DNA of 64,000 nt from Dysgonomonas gadei ATCC BAA-286 (GCF_000213555.1 NZ_GL891980.1:1-64000); one strand, 5' to 3'; shown: positions 1 through 9,780, numbered from the stretch's first letter. The notes: a model not told the origin generated them from the letters alone. Numbers and translations are program-made.

Positions 1-415
1 CATATGTCCATAGGGCTGGGGATTAAGCTTGCCTGGAGGGCTATACGGTCTTTTTACTTCCGTACCGCGACTGCTTACACAAATCAGGGAATGCAGGTCT
101 CAAAAAAGTCTCAGGCAGCTTGAAATGCGCTTCCAGAGATACGATATGGTCATCTGTGACGAGTTTGGATATGTCTCTTGTGATAAGGAAGGAGGAGAAC
201 TGCTCTTTAACCATCTGTCCCTAAGAGCCGGTAAGAGGTCTACAATCATTACAACAAATCTTGCTTTTGACAGATGGGGGGAAATAGTAAAGGATAAAGT
301 TCTCGTGGCTGCCATGGTAGACAGACTCACGCATAAAGCATATCTTATCAATATGAATGGACAATCTTACAGAGTTAAAGAAACTAAAAAAATGTTACAA
401 TCTAATGAGGAATAA
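1..415 (+). pseudogene. istB: istB-like transposition ATPase, partial and frameshifted
   Basis: IstB is the AAA+ helper of the IS21 transposase IstA. The C-terminal half is clear: a TSVPRLLTQ segment, the Walker B region MVICDEFGYV, an arginine-rich stretch (SLRAGKRSTIITTN) and MVDRLTHKAYLIN. Upstream the frame is broken twice. Bases 1-27 read HMSIGLGIK in frame 1, bases 30-53 read CLEGYTVF in frame 3, and the rest reads in frame 2. One missing base near 27-29 and another in the T-run at 51-55 would restore one protein. The 128-codon open frame from the TTG at 29 is therefore unlikely to be a real start. The gene is also cut by the window edge. Confidence 0.8.
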
Positions 416-446
416 ATATCTTTAACCAATCTCGTCCGAGACACTT

Positions 447-489
447 AGTGGTATACTTTTCAATTACTAAGTGGACTACTTTTCAATTA
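447..489 (+). repeat. Tandem terminal repeats of the IS21-type element
   Basis: Two copies of AGTGGNNTACTTTTCAATTA lie at 447-466 and 470-489, a period of 23 bases. They differ only at the two central variable positions (TA versus AC). They sit just after istB and just before the GH15 homology, so they mark the right end of the insertion. Confidence 0.75.
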
Positions 490-1926
490 TATTATACACC
501 TGTAATGAATTACGCCAGAGATTCAGTCATACATAAAAAGTTTACTGATTTTATAAGAACATTTTCTTTAGTAGATGGGACTGATAACATCTATTTATAT
601 TCAAGTATTGACTTTGATTCCATATTAAATCAAGAAGAAATTATTCTGGAGCAGGATCAGTACATGCTATTGTCGTATAGTCAGAAATTAGCAAATATAG
701 ATATCGACCGTGCTTATCTAGAATATCAGCGTACAAAAATTTACTGGTTGAACTGGAATAACCGTTCCCGAAAATTTGTAGAATATAATGACTATATCTG
801 TCGTAGCTTGTTGGCTCTTAAATTGATGTGTTATGAGTCATCTGGAGCTATTATGGCAGCTCTGACCACCAGTATTCCGGAGACAATAGGTGAAGTCCGC
901 AATTGGGATTATCGATTTTGTTGGATTCGTGATGCATCTATGTCTATAGAAACGCTCATAGAGCTTGGACATCATTCGACAGCGAAACGGTTTATGGCTT
1001 TTGTAAAGGATATATTGAAATCTAAATCAGATTCTTTACAAATTATGTATGGAATAGATGGTAGCCGTACGTTAAAAGAAGAGATATTACCTCATTTGGC
1101 AGGATATGAAAATTCCCAACCGGTAAGAATCGGCAATGCTGCATATTTTCAAAAGCAAAATGACACCTTCGGATATCTGATGGATGTTATACATAGCTAT
1201 TATTTCCGTTTTCCAGGGACATTGGGCGAGTTGGAAGAGATGTGGGAAGTCGTAAAATCGATTATTAGAACAGTCTATATGGTTTGGCGAAATCCAGATC
1301 AGAGTATATGGGAGTTCCGTAACATCGAAAAGCATTTTGTCTTCTCTAAGGTAATGTGCTGGGTGGCTCTAGACAGAGCAATAGCGATAGCTAAACTTTT
1401 AAATCAGATCGACTATGTATCAGCATGGCAAAAAGAAGCGATGGCTATAAAAGAAGATGTGATGCTGAATGGATGGAACGATCAGATTCAAAGCTTTACT
1501 CAAGCCTATGACAATACGCATATGGATTCATCTTTACTTTTGATGGAACAGTATGGTTTCATAGATGCAGGTGATGATCGCTATATAAAAACGGTAAAGC
1601 GTATAAAAGATGAATTATATCATAATGGATTGATGTATCGATATAAAGTCGATGATGATTTTGGTTTACCGTCTTCTGCTTTTACTATCTGTACTTTTTG
1701 GCTAACTCGTGCATTGTTTATGATTGGTGAGAAAGAGGAGGCTAGAAAAATATTTGATCAGCTACTGACATATTCTAATCATCTGGGATTATTTAGTGAA
1801 GATCTGGATTTCGAAACCAAACGTATGCTGGGGAATTTTCCTCAGGCGTATTCCCATCTGGCGTTGATAGATACTGCTTTATTATTCTCAGAAGAACGAA
1901 AATATATTAATTTTATTAAACCTTAA
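448..1926 (+). pseudogene. Glycoside hydrolase family 15 (glucoamylase-like), 5'-truncated by the IS
   Basis: GH15 enzymes release glucose from alpha-glucans or trehalose with an (alpha/alpha)6-barrel. The barrel is well preserved: WDYRFCWIRDAS substrate-site motif, the likely catalytic acid Glu289 in SIWEFRNIEKHFVFSK, and the likely base Glu451 in FSEDLDFE followed by GNFPQAYSH. Full-length bacterial relatives are about 600 residues and begin with a beta-sandwich domain; here only about 70 residues precede the barrel. The GTG start at 448 and the first 14 or so codons are IS terminal repeat, not GH15 sequence. The original start has been lost, so I call it truncated, although a chimeric protein could still be made. 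Confidence 0.75.
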
Positions 1927-1962
1927 GACTGAATCAGTAGAGTTTAATAAGCTATACAATAG

Positions 1963-1996
1963 AGGCACAGGTAATGAGAACCTGTGCCTTTGTTTT
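1963..1996. terminator. Bidirectional intrinsic terminator
   Basis: AGGCACAGGT (1963-1972) pairs with ACCTGTGCCT (1980-1989) around a 7-base loop. It is followed by TTGTTTTTATT on the plus strand. It lies between the convergent GH15 and methyltransferase genes. Confidence 0.85.
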
Positions 1997-2616
1997 TATT
2001 TATATCTTTTCCCTACAAAGCGTATAACAGAAGCTTTCCCATTATGGCCTATACCTTCTGCCAGTTTTATTTCTTTTTCTTCTAAAAGATCGATCTCTAA
2101 AGAGCCAAAGATTGAGATAATTTCTTGCTTCGAATACATCATATCCACATGTGGAGGACCTCCAGCCATCGGGTTTTGTTGCTGGTATTTTACATGCTCT
2201 TTACTGAATCCTTCGATAATAATATACCCTCCAATTTTCAAAAAAGGTAATAATGATCTGTGATATTTTGTTTTTAACTGTTCCGGTAAGTGAACATAGG
2301 TAAGAGCGATTGCATCATAAGAGTCTACACTATAATTTTCATAGATGTCTTCGAAATCAATCACTTTGAATGAAATATCCACACTATTTTTTTGAGCCAA
2401 ACGCAAGGCTTTCTCTTTAGCTTGCAGGCTTTGGTCGAAAGCGTCTACACTCCAGCCCCTTGTCGCTGCGTATACACCATTTCGTCCCTCTCCATCAGCC
2501 GGAAGAAGTATCTTTCCTATTGGAAGCGTATCGATGATTTGCTTGAAAAATAGATTCGGAGCTTCTCCATAGCGATATTCTTCCATATTGTAACTTTCGT
2601 CCCATTTATTATTCAT
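1996..2616 (-). CDS. Class I SAM-dependent methyltransferase
   Basis: This 206-residue cytosolic protein resembles the TehB/UbiE-like class I methyltransferases. Motif I is a variant (ILLPADGEGRNGVYAA, residues about 36-51), followed by an acidic motif II around VDAFDQS and a motif IV-like segment DAIALTYVHLP. The substrate is unknown; small-molecule or thiol/tellurite methylation is typical of relatives. It starts at an ATG and stands alone on the minus strand, 16 bases ahead of the phospholipase stop codon, so the two may be co-transcribed. Confidence 0.7.
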   Translation of the reverse strand: MNNKWDESYNMEEYRYGEAPNLFFKQIIDTLPIGKILLPADGEGRNGVYAATRGWSVDAFDQSLQAKEKALRLAQKNSVDISFKVIDFEDIYENYSVDSYDAIALTYVHLPEQLKTKYHRSLLPFLKIGGYIIIEGFSKEHVKYQQQNPMAGGPPHVDMMYSKQEIISIFGSLEIDLLEEKEIKLAEGIGHNGKASVIRFVGKRYK

Positions 2617-2632
2617 AGTTATTCATTTTTAA

Positions 2633-3547
2633 TTAATATGCACTGAAGAAATCGGGCTTTATGGTAAATCCTAACCTTACCTGATTTGTATATTTTTTGT
2701 AATTCAGCAACCCTTCTCCATAACCGGCATAATAATCCAAAGTTAGGTATTGGTTTGAATTTTTCGATACTCTAAATGATAAAGATGTGTGTAAATTAGG
2801 GTTTATAAACTTATCCCGTGGGATTATATTAAGACTGAACCACCATAAATTTTTACTATCAATATAATTAACCGAAAAGATACCATAACCTTTATAACGT
2901 AACAAATCTTTATTATTACCTCCATCCACATAAGGTAGATACACTTGAGCTTTAGCCGATAAGCGCATATTATAGAAATATTTGGCTGACAGATTCAGAT
3001 AGTTCCAACTACGAGAATCTTCTCCTGCTTTTCCATTCGATTCATGTTCCAGAGAAACCATTACCGCTCCTTTCAGTTTGTTATTTTTGATAATGTAACG
3101 TCCGACTCCTATTCCGGGATTGTAATTCGTATCGCGGAAAGGGCTCGATTTGTCATAAATATCCCAGAATGACTTTTGAGAATAAATAATGTACAAAAAC
3201 GAATTGAATGGCAAGACGCTTCTGGTAACTCTGTGGCGAATACTAAACTGGAAGAATGCATCCGCTGTTTTACGGGTTACCGATTTGTTTAAAGGGATTC
3301 CCGTTACCATATAATTATCCTTATACACCGCAAAAGGAGCCTGCTTGTCTAGTACAGACCTTACAAGGTCTTCTGAAACTTCAATCGGTCTATGTTTCAA
3401 TACATTTATTGACTGCATCTCATTCAGATAGTTATTCCGAAGTGAAATACTATCTACCTGTAAGATCGTATTTTCTTGTGAGTAGACCCTGGGTATGTGT
3501 ATAATGAGGATAAACAATACGATTATTATATAAAATATTGTTTTCAT
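2633..3547 (-). CDS. pldA: Outer-membrane phospholipase A (PldA/OMPLA family)
   Basis: OMPLA is a beta-barrel that hydrolyses outer-leaflet phospholipids to keep the lipid asymmetry of the outer membrane. The ATG at 3547 gives 304 residues with a signal peptide (MKTIFYIIIVLF...VYSQ); a TTG six codons upstream is less likely. The catalytic signature is present: His168 and Ser170 in SLEHESNG, with Asn182 in SWNYLNLS, at the spacing of E. coli His142, Ser144 and Asn156. Alternating aromatic strands continue to the C-terminus. An intrinsic terminator for the upstream gene lies just before it, so it probably has its own promoter. Confidence 0.85.
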   Translation of the reverse strand: MKTIFYIIIVLFILIIHIPRVYSQENTILQVDSISLRNNYLNEMQSINVLKHRPIEVSEDLVRSVLDKQAPFAVYKDNYMVTGIPLNKSVTRKTADAFFQFSIRHRVTRSVLPFNSFLYIIYSQKSFWDIYDKSSPFRDTNYNPGIGVGRYIIKNNKLKGAVMVSLEHESNGKAGEDSRSWNYLNLSAKYFYNMRLSAKAQVYLPYVDGGNNKDLLRYKGYGIFSVNYIDSKNLWWFSLNIIPRDKFINPNLHTSLSFRVSKNSNQYLTLDYYAGYGEGLLNYKKYTNQVRLGFTIKPDFFSAY

Positions 3548-3551
3548 ATCT

Positions 3552-3595
3552 AAAAAAGAGAGCAAAAGACGATTTCAGAATTCGGTTTTGCTCTC
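3552..3595 (-). terminator. Intrinsic terminator of the RND operon
   Basis: Read on the minus strand, GAGAGCAAAA and TTTTGCTCTC form a 10-bp stem (3586-3595 with 3558-3567) around an 18-base loop, followed by TTTTTTA. It lies after the DUF2892 gene, the last gene of the efflux operon. Confidence 0.85.
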
Positions 3596-3615
3596 TCAGA
3601 AACTTATTAATCAAT

Positions 3616-3804
3616 TCACCGTTTAATGTTTAATTTATCGAGCAGGATTTCCAACGGACAAAATTTAGTAAATGAAGACTGTATCAGATTCACTCCCACA
3701 AATGCAGGCAACAACAGCCATCCGATGGAAACAAAATAAGCCAACGAAATACCTATCAAAACCATTGTACCGGCTACTATACGGATAATATATTCACGTT
3801 TCAT
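3616..3804 (-). CDS. DUF2892 (YgaP-like) two-helix membrane protein
   Basis: This 62-residue protein has two hydrophobic helices (IVAGTMVLIGISLAYFV and WLLLPAFVGVNLIQ) and ends with FCPLEILLDKLNIK. These are features of the DUF2892 inner-membrane family, which often accompanies rhodanese or metal-stress genes. It follows the PII-like gene by 2 bases and is the last gene of the operon. Its role in efflux is unknown. Confidence 0.8.
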   Translation of the reverse strand: MKREYIIRIVAGTMVLIGISLAYFVSIGWLLLPAFVGVNLIQSSFTKFCPLEILLDKLNIKR

Positions 3805-3806
3805 AA

Positions 3807-4124
3807 TTAAATCAATTTAGAGAAGTTTTCTACATCAAGGACAAAAGCATGTACAGGAAAAGGATTATTCGTTTCAATATTACAACTGTCAATCTCTGTA
3901 ATAGCCTTATCTGCAATTTCTTTTGAGACAAAGCTGAAAAGCATGATCGAATTGGTTTTAGCATTGCTGGCATTGGCTGCAAACCAACCCAAATTTTCCT
4001 CTTTTTTCTTATATCCGGTTATATCAGTCACGCTGAACCTTTTTATTCCGGCATCGTGGAGCAGGCTTGCCACCCGCTCCTGATATTCTTTTATGCTTAA
4101 TACAACTAACAATTTCATAATCAT
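3807..4124 (-). CDS. Small PII-like (ferredoxin-fold) protein of the efflux operon
   Basis: The 105-residue protein begins with a beta-strand typical of PII/DUF3240-type folds (MKLLVVLSIKEYQERVASLLHDAGIKRF) and repeats a beta-alpha-beta pattern. Its start overlaps the pump stop by 4 bases, so translation is coupled to the RND pump. Small PII-like proteins occur next to heavy-metal RND pumps in other bacteria, where they may sense metal or pump status. I infer a similar role. No nucleotide-binding T-loop motif is evident. Confidence 0.55.
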   Translation of the reverse strand: MIMKLLVVLSIKEYQERVASLLHDAGIKRFSVTDITGYKKKEENLGWFAANASNAKTNSIMLFSFVSKEIADKAITEIDSCNIETNNPFPVHAFVLDVENFSKLI

Positions 4125-7100
4125 TTTACTTTCTTTTTCAACATTTTGAAATACAACAATGGTACAACAATCAGCGTCAACACCGTAGACGTTATGGTTC
4201 CACCCATCAACGATATAGCCAGACCTTGAAATATAGGGTCGAACAGAATGACTATCGCACCGAGAACGACTCCTCCGGCAGTCAGGATAATTGGCGTTGT
4301 TCGCACAGCCCCTGCCTCGACAACAGCCTGTTTCAATGGTATGCCATCTTTTAGTCTAATATCTATAAAGTCAATCAGCAATACTGAATTTCGCACCATG
4401 ATCCCGGCAAGAGCGATGAATCCTATCATCGACGGAGCACTAAAATAAGCTCCCATAATCCAATGCCCGAATATGATACCAATCAAGGATAACGGTATAG
4501 CTGCCAATTGTACCAAGGGTGTAATAAAGTTTTGAAACCAAGCCACAATCAGCACATAGATAATGATCAGTACAAATAGAAAAGCCAGCCCCAAATCACG
4601 GAATACCTCATATGTTATCTGCCATTCTCCATCCCACTTTAAGGAAAAGTTGTCTTCATACTTGGGTTGCTCACTATATTCTTCCGACAAAGTATATCCT
4701 TCGGGTAGTTTTACCTGCGATAACTTACCCGACACCTCGGTAATAGGATAAATAGGGCTTTCTAAACTTCCGGCAACCTCGGTTAATATATAAACCACTC
4801 GTTTTTGATCTTTGCGATGTACGCTCTTTTCTTTTTCTCCTTTAGTAATCTTCACTAAATCGCTAACAGGAATAGCTATGCCTTGCTGGTTCACAACTTT
4901 CATGCTTAATACATCTTCTATACTCGATTTCTCTTTTTCTGACAGTTGAAGTACAATACCTACTTGATTGACTGACGACGGTTGATGCAACACACCCACG
5001 GACATACCCGACAAAGCCGCTCTCATATTCTGAACCACTTGCGCATTCGGAATGCCCAATTTCATCGCTTTGTCTTTATCCACCTCAAATTTATATTCGG
5101 TCTGAGCATCTTCTACCGACCAATCCACATCGACTACATTGTCAGTTTGCGCCAACAGATCTTTCACCTGTTTGGCTACAGCTATTTGTTGTTCATAGTC
5201 AGGGCCATATACTTCGGCTGCAATGGTAGACATGACAGGAGGACCCGGAGGAACTTCCACCACTTTTACATTGGCATTGTATTTTTTACCGATAGCTTGC
5301 AAATCGGCACGCACCGATGTAGCTATATCATGACTCTGTTCACTACGTTCTCCTTTATCAACAAGGTTGACTTTTATATCGGCCACATTATCACCCATGC
5401 GCATATCATAATGGCGAACCAACCCGTTAAAGCTGATAGGAGCGGATGTTCCCACATAAGTTTGATAATTCGTTACCTTATCATTCCGACTGATATACAC
5501 AGCTAATTCTTTAGCTACGGCGGCAGTACGTTCCAATGTCGTTCCCTCCGGCATATCTATCACTACTTGAAATTCATTCTTATTGTCGAAAGGCAACATT
5601 TTTACCGGAACAGATTTTGTATAAAACAACACAAACGATCCTAGTAAAACGACAGTTAAGCCAATCATAAATGTCCAGCGGCGTTTTCTGCTTTCCAAAA
5701 ACGGTGTTACTATTTTAGCATATAATTTGTATATTTTCGTTTCGTGCAAATCTGTTTCTTTTTCTTCACTTTCGTGTTCTTCTCCTTTTTTATCTTTATG
5801 TCTTAAGAATAAATAGCCGAAATATGGAGTCAATGTCAGAGCTACCAGTAAAGAGAAAATCATGGCTATGGATGCACCTATAGGCATCGGACTCATATAT
5901 GGACCCATCATTCCCGATACGAATGCCATGGGCAGTACGGCAGCGATAACAGTCAGCGTTGCCAAGATAGTCGGATTCCCTACCTCATTGATAGCATATA
6001 GCGCAGCTTGTAACGGTGGTAGTTTTTTCATCTTGAAGTGACGGTACATATTTTCCGCAATCACAATGGAGTCATCCACAACAATACCTGTAACAAACAC
6101 CAAAGCAAACAGTGTAATACGATTGAGTGTATATCCCAAGAAGTAATAAGCAAAAAGAGTCAGGGCAAACGTTACAGGCACGGAAAGAAATACTACCAAT
6201 CCGCCACGCCAGCCCATTGCCAACATCACAAACAGGGTTACTACCACAATGGCAATAGACAAGTGAAAAAGCAATTCGGATACTTTATGTGATGCCGTTT
6301 CTCCGTAGTTACGGGTAACGTCAACATGTATATCATTAGTGATAACATCTTTTTTCAGATGCTCTACTTTGTTGATCACTACCTCTGCCAGCTTCATGGC
6401 GTCTGCACCTTTTTTCTTAGCAATGGAAATAGTTACGGCAGAATAGTCATCGGGCATATCCGCTTTTTTATCGCCCGACGCAGCACCATATCCAAACGAA
6501 ACATATTGTTTAGGGACTTCGGGGCCGTCTTCTACTTCTGCGATTTGATACAGATAGACCGGTTGATTATCATTTGTTCCGACAATCAGATTTTTCACTT
6601 CTTCCACATTGGTGAAAAAATTGCCTGTTTGCACTGAATAAACCATATCGCCTGTTACGATATTTCCGCTTTGCATTTGGGCATTGTTCGCTTGTAGAGT
6701 TTGGGTTATAGCTCCAAAGTCTAGTTTACTCTGTGCCATTTTATCCTTATCGAGCATGACCTTTACCTGACGGCTCTGTCCTCCTACAACATTGACTTGT
6801 GCTACATCCGGTATTTTCTTTATTTCGTTGCCAACCACTTCTGCTACCTGACGTATCTGATAATCGCCCATCTTATCACTCCAAAGAGTGAAAGCTAATG
6901 CAGGAACATCGTCTATGGCTCGCGATTTCACCAAAGGCATAGTTGCGCCTTGTGGCATACGATCCATATTCTTCATCATCTCATTGTAGAGCTTAACCAA
7001 CGAACGCTCGACATCTTCACCCACAAAGAATTGTACAGTAAGCATACCCATACCATTCATAGAGGTAGAATATACATGCTCTACCCCTTTGATATTCGAA

Positions 7101-7327
7101 ATGATCTTTTCGATAGGTTGTATTACTCCCGATTCTACTTCCTGAGGTGTTGCCCCGGGATAACCAATCATAATATCCGCCATCGGAACTTCTATTTGAG
7201 GCTCTTCTTCGCGCGGAATGAAATATATGCTGAACAGTCCTAAGAGCATAAAGGCAAACATGAGCAGGATACTCAATTTTGACTTGATAAACGCTCCGGC
7301 TATTTTTCCTGAAATTCCGTTTTCCAT
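4121..7327 (-). CDS. RND efflux pump, inner-membrane permease
   Basis: This 1068-residue AcrB/CusA-superfamily transporter drives proton-coupled export from the periplasm or inner membrane. It has the usual duplicated layout: one N-terminal helix, a periplasmic loop with the porter domains (GYPGATPQEVESGVIQPIEK), a six-helix block, then a second loop and helices. The TM4 aspartate pair is visible in VTGIVVDDSIVIAEN, and a GxGxxxxP-like segment lies in PYMSPMPIGAS. The methionine-rich periplasmic loop hints at metal or hydrophobic cargo but does not decide it. It sits between the adaptor (4-base gap) and the PII-like gene. Confidence 0.85.
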   Translation of the reverse strand: MENGISGKIAGAFIKSKLSILLMFAFMLLGLFSIYFIPREEEPQIEVPMADIMIGYPGATPQEVESGVIQPIEKIISNIKGVEHVYSTSMNGMGMLTVQFFVGEDVERSLVKLYNEMMKNMDRMPQGATMPLVKSRAIDDVPALAFTLWSDKMGDYQIRQVAEVVGNEIKKIPDVAQVNVVGGQSRQVKVMLDKDKMAQSKLDFGAITQTLQANNAQMQSGNIVTGDMVYSVQTGNFFTNVEEVKNLIVGTNDNQPVYLYQIAEVEDGPEVPKQYVSFGYGAASGDKKADMPDDYSAVTISIAKKKGADAMKLAEVVINKVEHLKKDVITNDIHVDVTRNYGETASHKVSELLFHLSIAIVVVTLFVMLAMGWRGGLVVFLSVPVTFALTLFAYYFLGYTLNRITLFALVFVTGIVVDDSIVIAENMYRHFKMKKLPPLQAALYAINEVGNPTILATLTVIAAVLPMAFVSGMMGPYMSPMPIGASIAMIFSLLVALTLTPYFGYLFLRHKDKKGEEHESEEKETDLHETKIYKLYAKIVTPFLESRKRRWTFMIGLTVVLLGSFVLFYTKSVPVKMLPFDNKNEFQVVIDMPEGTTLERTAAVAKELAVYISRNDKVTNYQTYVGTSAPISFNGLVRHYDMRMGDNVADIKVNLVDKGERSEQSHDIATSVRADLQAIGKKYNANVKVVEVPPGPPVMSTIAAEVYGPDYEQQIAVAKQVKDLLAQTDNVVDVDWSVEDAQTEYKFEVDKDKAMKLGIPNAQVVQNMRAALSGMSVGVLHQPSSVNQVGIVLQLSEKEKSSIEDVLSMKVVNQQGIAIPVSDLVKITKGEKEKSVHRKDQKRVVYILTEVAGSLESPIYPITEVSGKLSQVKLPEGYTLSEEYSEQPKYEDNFSLKWDGEWQITYEVFRDLGLAFLFVLIIIYVLIVAWFQNFITPLVQLAAIPLSLIGIIFGHWIMGAYFSAPSMIGFIALAGIMVRNSVLLIDFIDIRLKDGIPLKQAVVEAGAVRTTPIILTAGGVVLGAIVILFDPIFQGLAISLMGGTITSTVLTLIVVPLLYFKMLKKKVK

Positions 7328-7331
7328 AATT

Positions 7332-8414
7332 TTACTTATTTACAGATACTTTTACTCCGTTATATAATTTGCCTTCGGCTTTAGATACAATTCTGTCATT
7401 TTGGCTCAAGCCGGAAAGTACTTCTACCTGATTGCCGATTGTCTTACCTAAACGTATCCAGCGAAGATTAGCTTGATTCTGATCGTCTATTACATATACT
7501 CCTGTCAGTTGGTCACGATAAACAATTGAGTTTTTATCCAACATAATTTTAGAAGAGATATCCTCTCCTGTTTTATTCGGTATCAAAATATTGACATACA
7601 TGCCGGAGCGGATATTAGTTTTATCTTTTGCGTCGATAGCTAACTTCATCGAATATTGTCCCCCTGTACGGAATGCCGACGGACTAAGCTCCGATACTTT
7701 TCCATCAATAGTTGTGCCTAATGATTTCAACTCTATTTTGGCAACATCTCCTATTTTGACATACGGTATATAGTTTTCGGGAATGGATGCTACGATTTGT
7801 AATTCGCCACTCTGCTCAATCGTCAGAATAGGCATTCCCGGGTTTGCCATACTGCCTTCGTCCAGCATTTTTTGTGTTACCACTCCAGAGAATGGTGCGC
7901 GTATATTGGTGTAGGAAAGCATTGCATTTATTTCGTTCATCTGCTGGCGAGCCATCTGCACTTTGGCATTCATCGATGTGTTTTGCAAAGACACATCTTC
8001 GAGTTCCTTGTCTGATACACTGTTTTGGCTGCGCAGTGTTTTGAAACGCTCATAATCACGCTGCGCATTCTTTGACGCGGCTTCAGCTTCGGTAATCATA
8101 GCCTGTACCTGTGCTTTTTTTGCCAGAATATCATCGCTGCTAATAGATACGAGGAGTTGCCCTGACGCTACTTTGTCGCCTGGTTTCACATATATTTTGG
8201 TTATATAACCCATCATACGAGTGCTGATATTGGCCGTTTGCTTGGCTGTGACCTCACCACTAAGATAAAAGCCTTCGTTAGATGACTGAGTTGGAGTGTA
8301 AACTTCGACTTTCACTATGGTTCTATCTTTATCCTCGGGCTTGTTGGATGAAGAGCAGGAATAGAAAGCCGAGATACCTACTATTACTAAAAATACATTT
8401 CTTAAAGTTTTCAT
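7332..8414 (-). CDS. RND efflux periplasmic adaptor (membrane fusion lipoprotein)
   Basis: The 360-residue adaptor links the RND pump to the TolC-like channel. It has a lipoprotein signal ending FYSC (Cys20), a barrel-sandwich half-motif (ISTRMMGYITKIYVKPGDKV), a coiled-coil hairpin around residues 105-170, the second lipoyl half (IRAPFSGVVTQKMLDEGSM) and a beta-barrel domain. It is spaced 4 bases from the pump gene and 22 bases from the tolC-like gene, so all are one operon. Confidence 0.85.
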   Translation of the reverse strand: MKTLRNVFLVIVGISAFYSCSSSNKPEDKDRTIVKVEVYTPTQSSNEGFYLSGEVTAKQTANISTRMMGYITKIYVKPGDKVASGQLLVSISSDDILAKKAQVQAMITEAEAASKNAQRDYERFKTLRSQNSVSDKELEDVSLQNTSMNAKVQMARQQMNEINAMLSYTNIRAPFSGVVTQKMLDEGSMANPGMPILTIEQSGELQIVASIPENYIPYVKIGDVAKIELKSLGTTIDGKVSELSPSAFRTGGQYSMKLAIDAKDKTNIRSGMYVNILIPNKTGEDISSKIMLDKNSIVYRDQLTGVYVIDDQNQANLRWIRLGKTIGNQVEVLSGLSQNDRIVSKAEGKLYNGVKVSVNK

Positions 8415-8436
8415 ATCTATTTATAGGTTTTGTTTA

Positions 8437-9756
8437 TTATTTCGTCTTTGATAAAAAATTGAGGTATGCCTCTGCGATATTATATGACATGATGGACTGT
8501 GATAGCAGGAGTTTCTGTTGCGAAAGTTGCGCTTGAGCCATCAACAGGTCAGTGGTGCTGGCTAAACCTTCATGATGGCGATTGGTTAGAATACGTAAGG
8601 CTTCGTCGGCTTGCCCTACACTTGTATTTTGCTTGTTTATCTCTATTTGCAAATCGGTCAGATCTCGCTTAGTTTTATTTAGCTCCAGTTCTTCTTTTTT
8701 GATGTGCAGATTGAGCTCTTCTTGCATTTTATCACGTTGAAATTGTGCAGACTTCATCTTACTCCGATTCTGATTGCCGGAAAATATTGTCCAGCTTAGA
8801 TTTATACCTACCAAATAAGAATCATTACGGAATTTGAAGGCTTTAGAATCATTCAGTCCATACGAACCGAAAGCATTGATACGTGGCAGGAATGCCATTT
8901 GTGACGATTTTACCATCATATCAGTTGCATTCACAGCCTTGTTTAACGCCATTATATCGGAACGAAAAGATGAAAGTTCAGCGGCTTGATACAGGCTGAT
9001 CTGTTGGGACAAGGAATCTGTTGTATACACTTCATCGTTAGCATCCTGTCCCATCAAAAGCCGTAGCCCGTCGGAAGCATTATGTATATTACTTTCAGCT
9101 TTTGCCAGGGCTGCCTCAATCGTATTCACCTGTACCTGAGCATTCAACACATCCGATTTTTGAACTAATCCTTGATTATAAAAATTGGAAACTGATTGAT
9201 GTATTTGTTTCACATCATCTAATGATTTTTGAAGAATGTTTCGAGCCTGATACGACATTTGTAATTGAGTATATGCTTTTCGCACTTCAAACTCAATATA
9301 TTCTTTAGTTCGTTCGACCTTATATTTATAGACTTCTTCGTTAGCTTTTGCCCCTTTCCGTGCATAAATCATGTCCATATTCAGCAATGGTAGCTTAGCC
9401 TCTACCTGCGTACTGTAATTTTGGCTGGCTCCCGGATTGTTTAGCTTGGCAGGATCGAAATCCATAGCTGTAACAGATTCTTGTTGTAGCAAAAAGCCAA
9501 ATGCATTCAATGGATTATTGGTACTTAAAGCGGTATACCCTACCGTAATTTGAGGAAGGAATACGGCATCTGTTTGATGATAATTTGCATTCGCTACTTT
9601 GCCATCTAAATCGGAAATTTTCACATTACTGTTATTTTTCACTGCTATTTCTACAGCTTTATCAACGGTGATGTATGGTGAATTTTGCGCCTGGATAGAG
9701 AGGCCAAGCCAAATCACACTTAATGTAATAATTATCGCTCTTTTCATTTTTATCAT
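8437..9756 (-). CDS. TolC-family outer-membrane efflux channel
   Basis: The 439-residue protein has a signal peptide (MKRAIIITLSVIWLGLSIQAQ) and two outer-membrane efflux repeats with long amphipathic helices (for example YKVERTKEYIEFEVRKAYTQ). It ends with the TTDLLMAQAQLSQQKLLLSQ helix typical of this family. It is the first gene of the minus-strand efflux operon. Its upstream region is the palindrome-rich spacer shared with the DUF134 gene. Confidence 0.85.
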   Translation of the reverse strand: MIKMKRAIIITLSVIWLGLSIQAQNSPYITVDKAVEIAVKNNSNVKISDLDGKVANANYHQTDAVFLPQITVGYTALSTNNPLNAFGFLLQQESVTAMDFDPAKLNNPGASQNYSTQVEAKLPLLNMDMIYARKGAKANEEVYKYKVERTKEYIEFEVRKAYTQLQMSYQARNILQKSLDDVKQIHQSVSNFYNQGLVQKSDVLNAQVQVNTIEAALAKAESNIHNASDGLRLLMGQDANDEVYTTDSLSQQISLYQAAELSSFRSDIMALNKAVNATDMMVKSSQMAFLPRINAFGSYGLNDSKAFKFRNDSYLVGINLSWTIFSGNQNRSKMKSAQFQRDKMQEELNLHIKKEELELNKTKRDLTDLQIEINKQNTSVGQADEALRILTNRHHEGLASTTDLLMAQAQLSQQKLLLSQSIMSYNIAEAYLNFLSKTK

Positions 9757-9780
9757 GTTCTTTATTATCGTTTATTTTAT

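Larger units (their letters stand above)
1..490 (+). mobile_element. Right-hand remnant of an IS21-type insertion sequence
   Basis: The segment holds the 3' part of an istB-like gene and then two tandem copies of a 20-base motif (AGTGGNNTACTTTTCAATTA) at 447-466 and 470-489. Repeated terminal motifs of this kind are characteristic of IS21-family ends, where the transposase binds multiple sites. The left end, istA and the start of istB lie outside the window, so the size of the element and any target duplication cannot be seen. Because istB is frameshifted, the copy is probably not autonomous. Its right end lies inside the coding region of a GH15 gene. Confidence 0.75.

Noticed and set aside
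448..500. Native N-terminus of the glucoamylase
   Set aside because: The first codons are two copies of an IS terminal repeat, and homologous GH15 proteins have a full extra domain before the barrel.
7591..9308. Plus-strand frames within the efflux operon
   Set aside because: They are antisense shadows of well-supported minus-strand genes.
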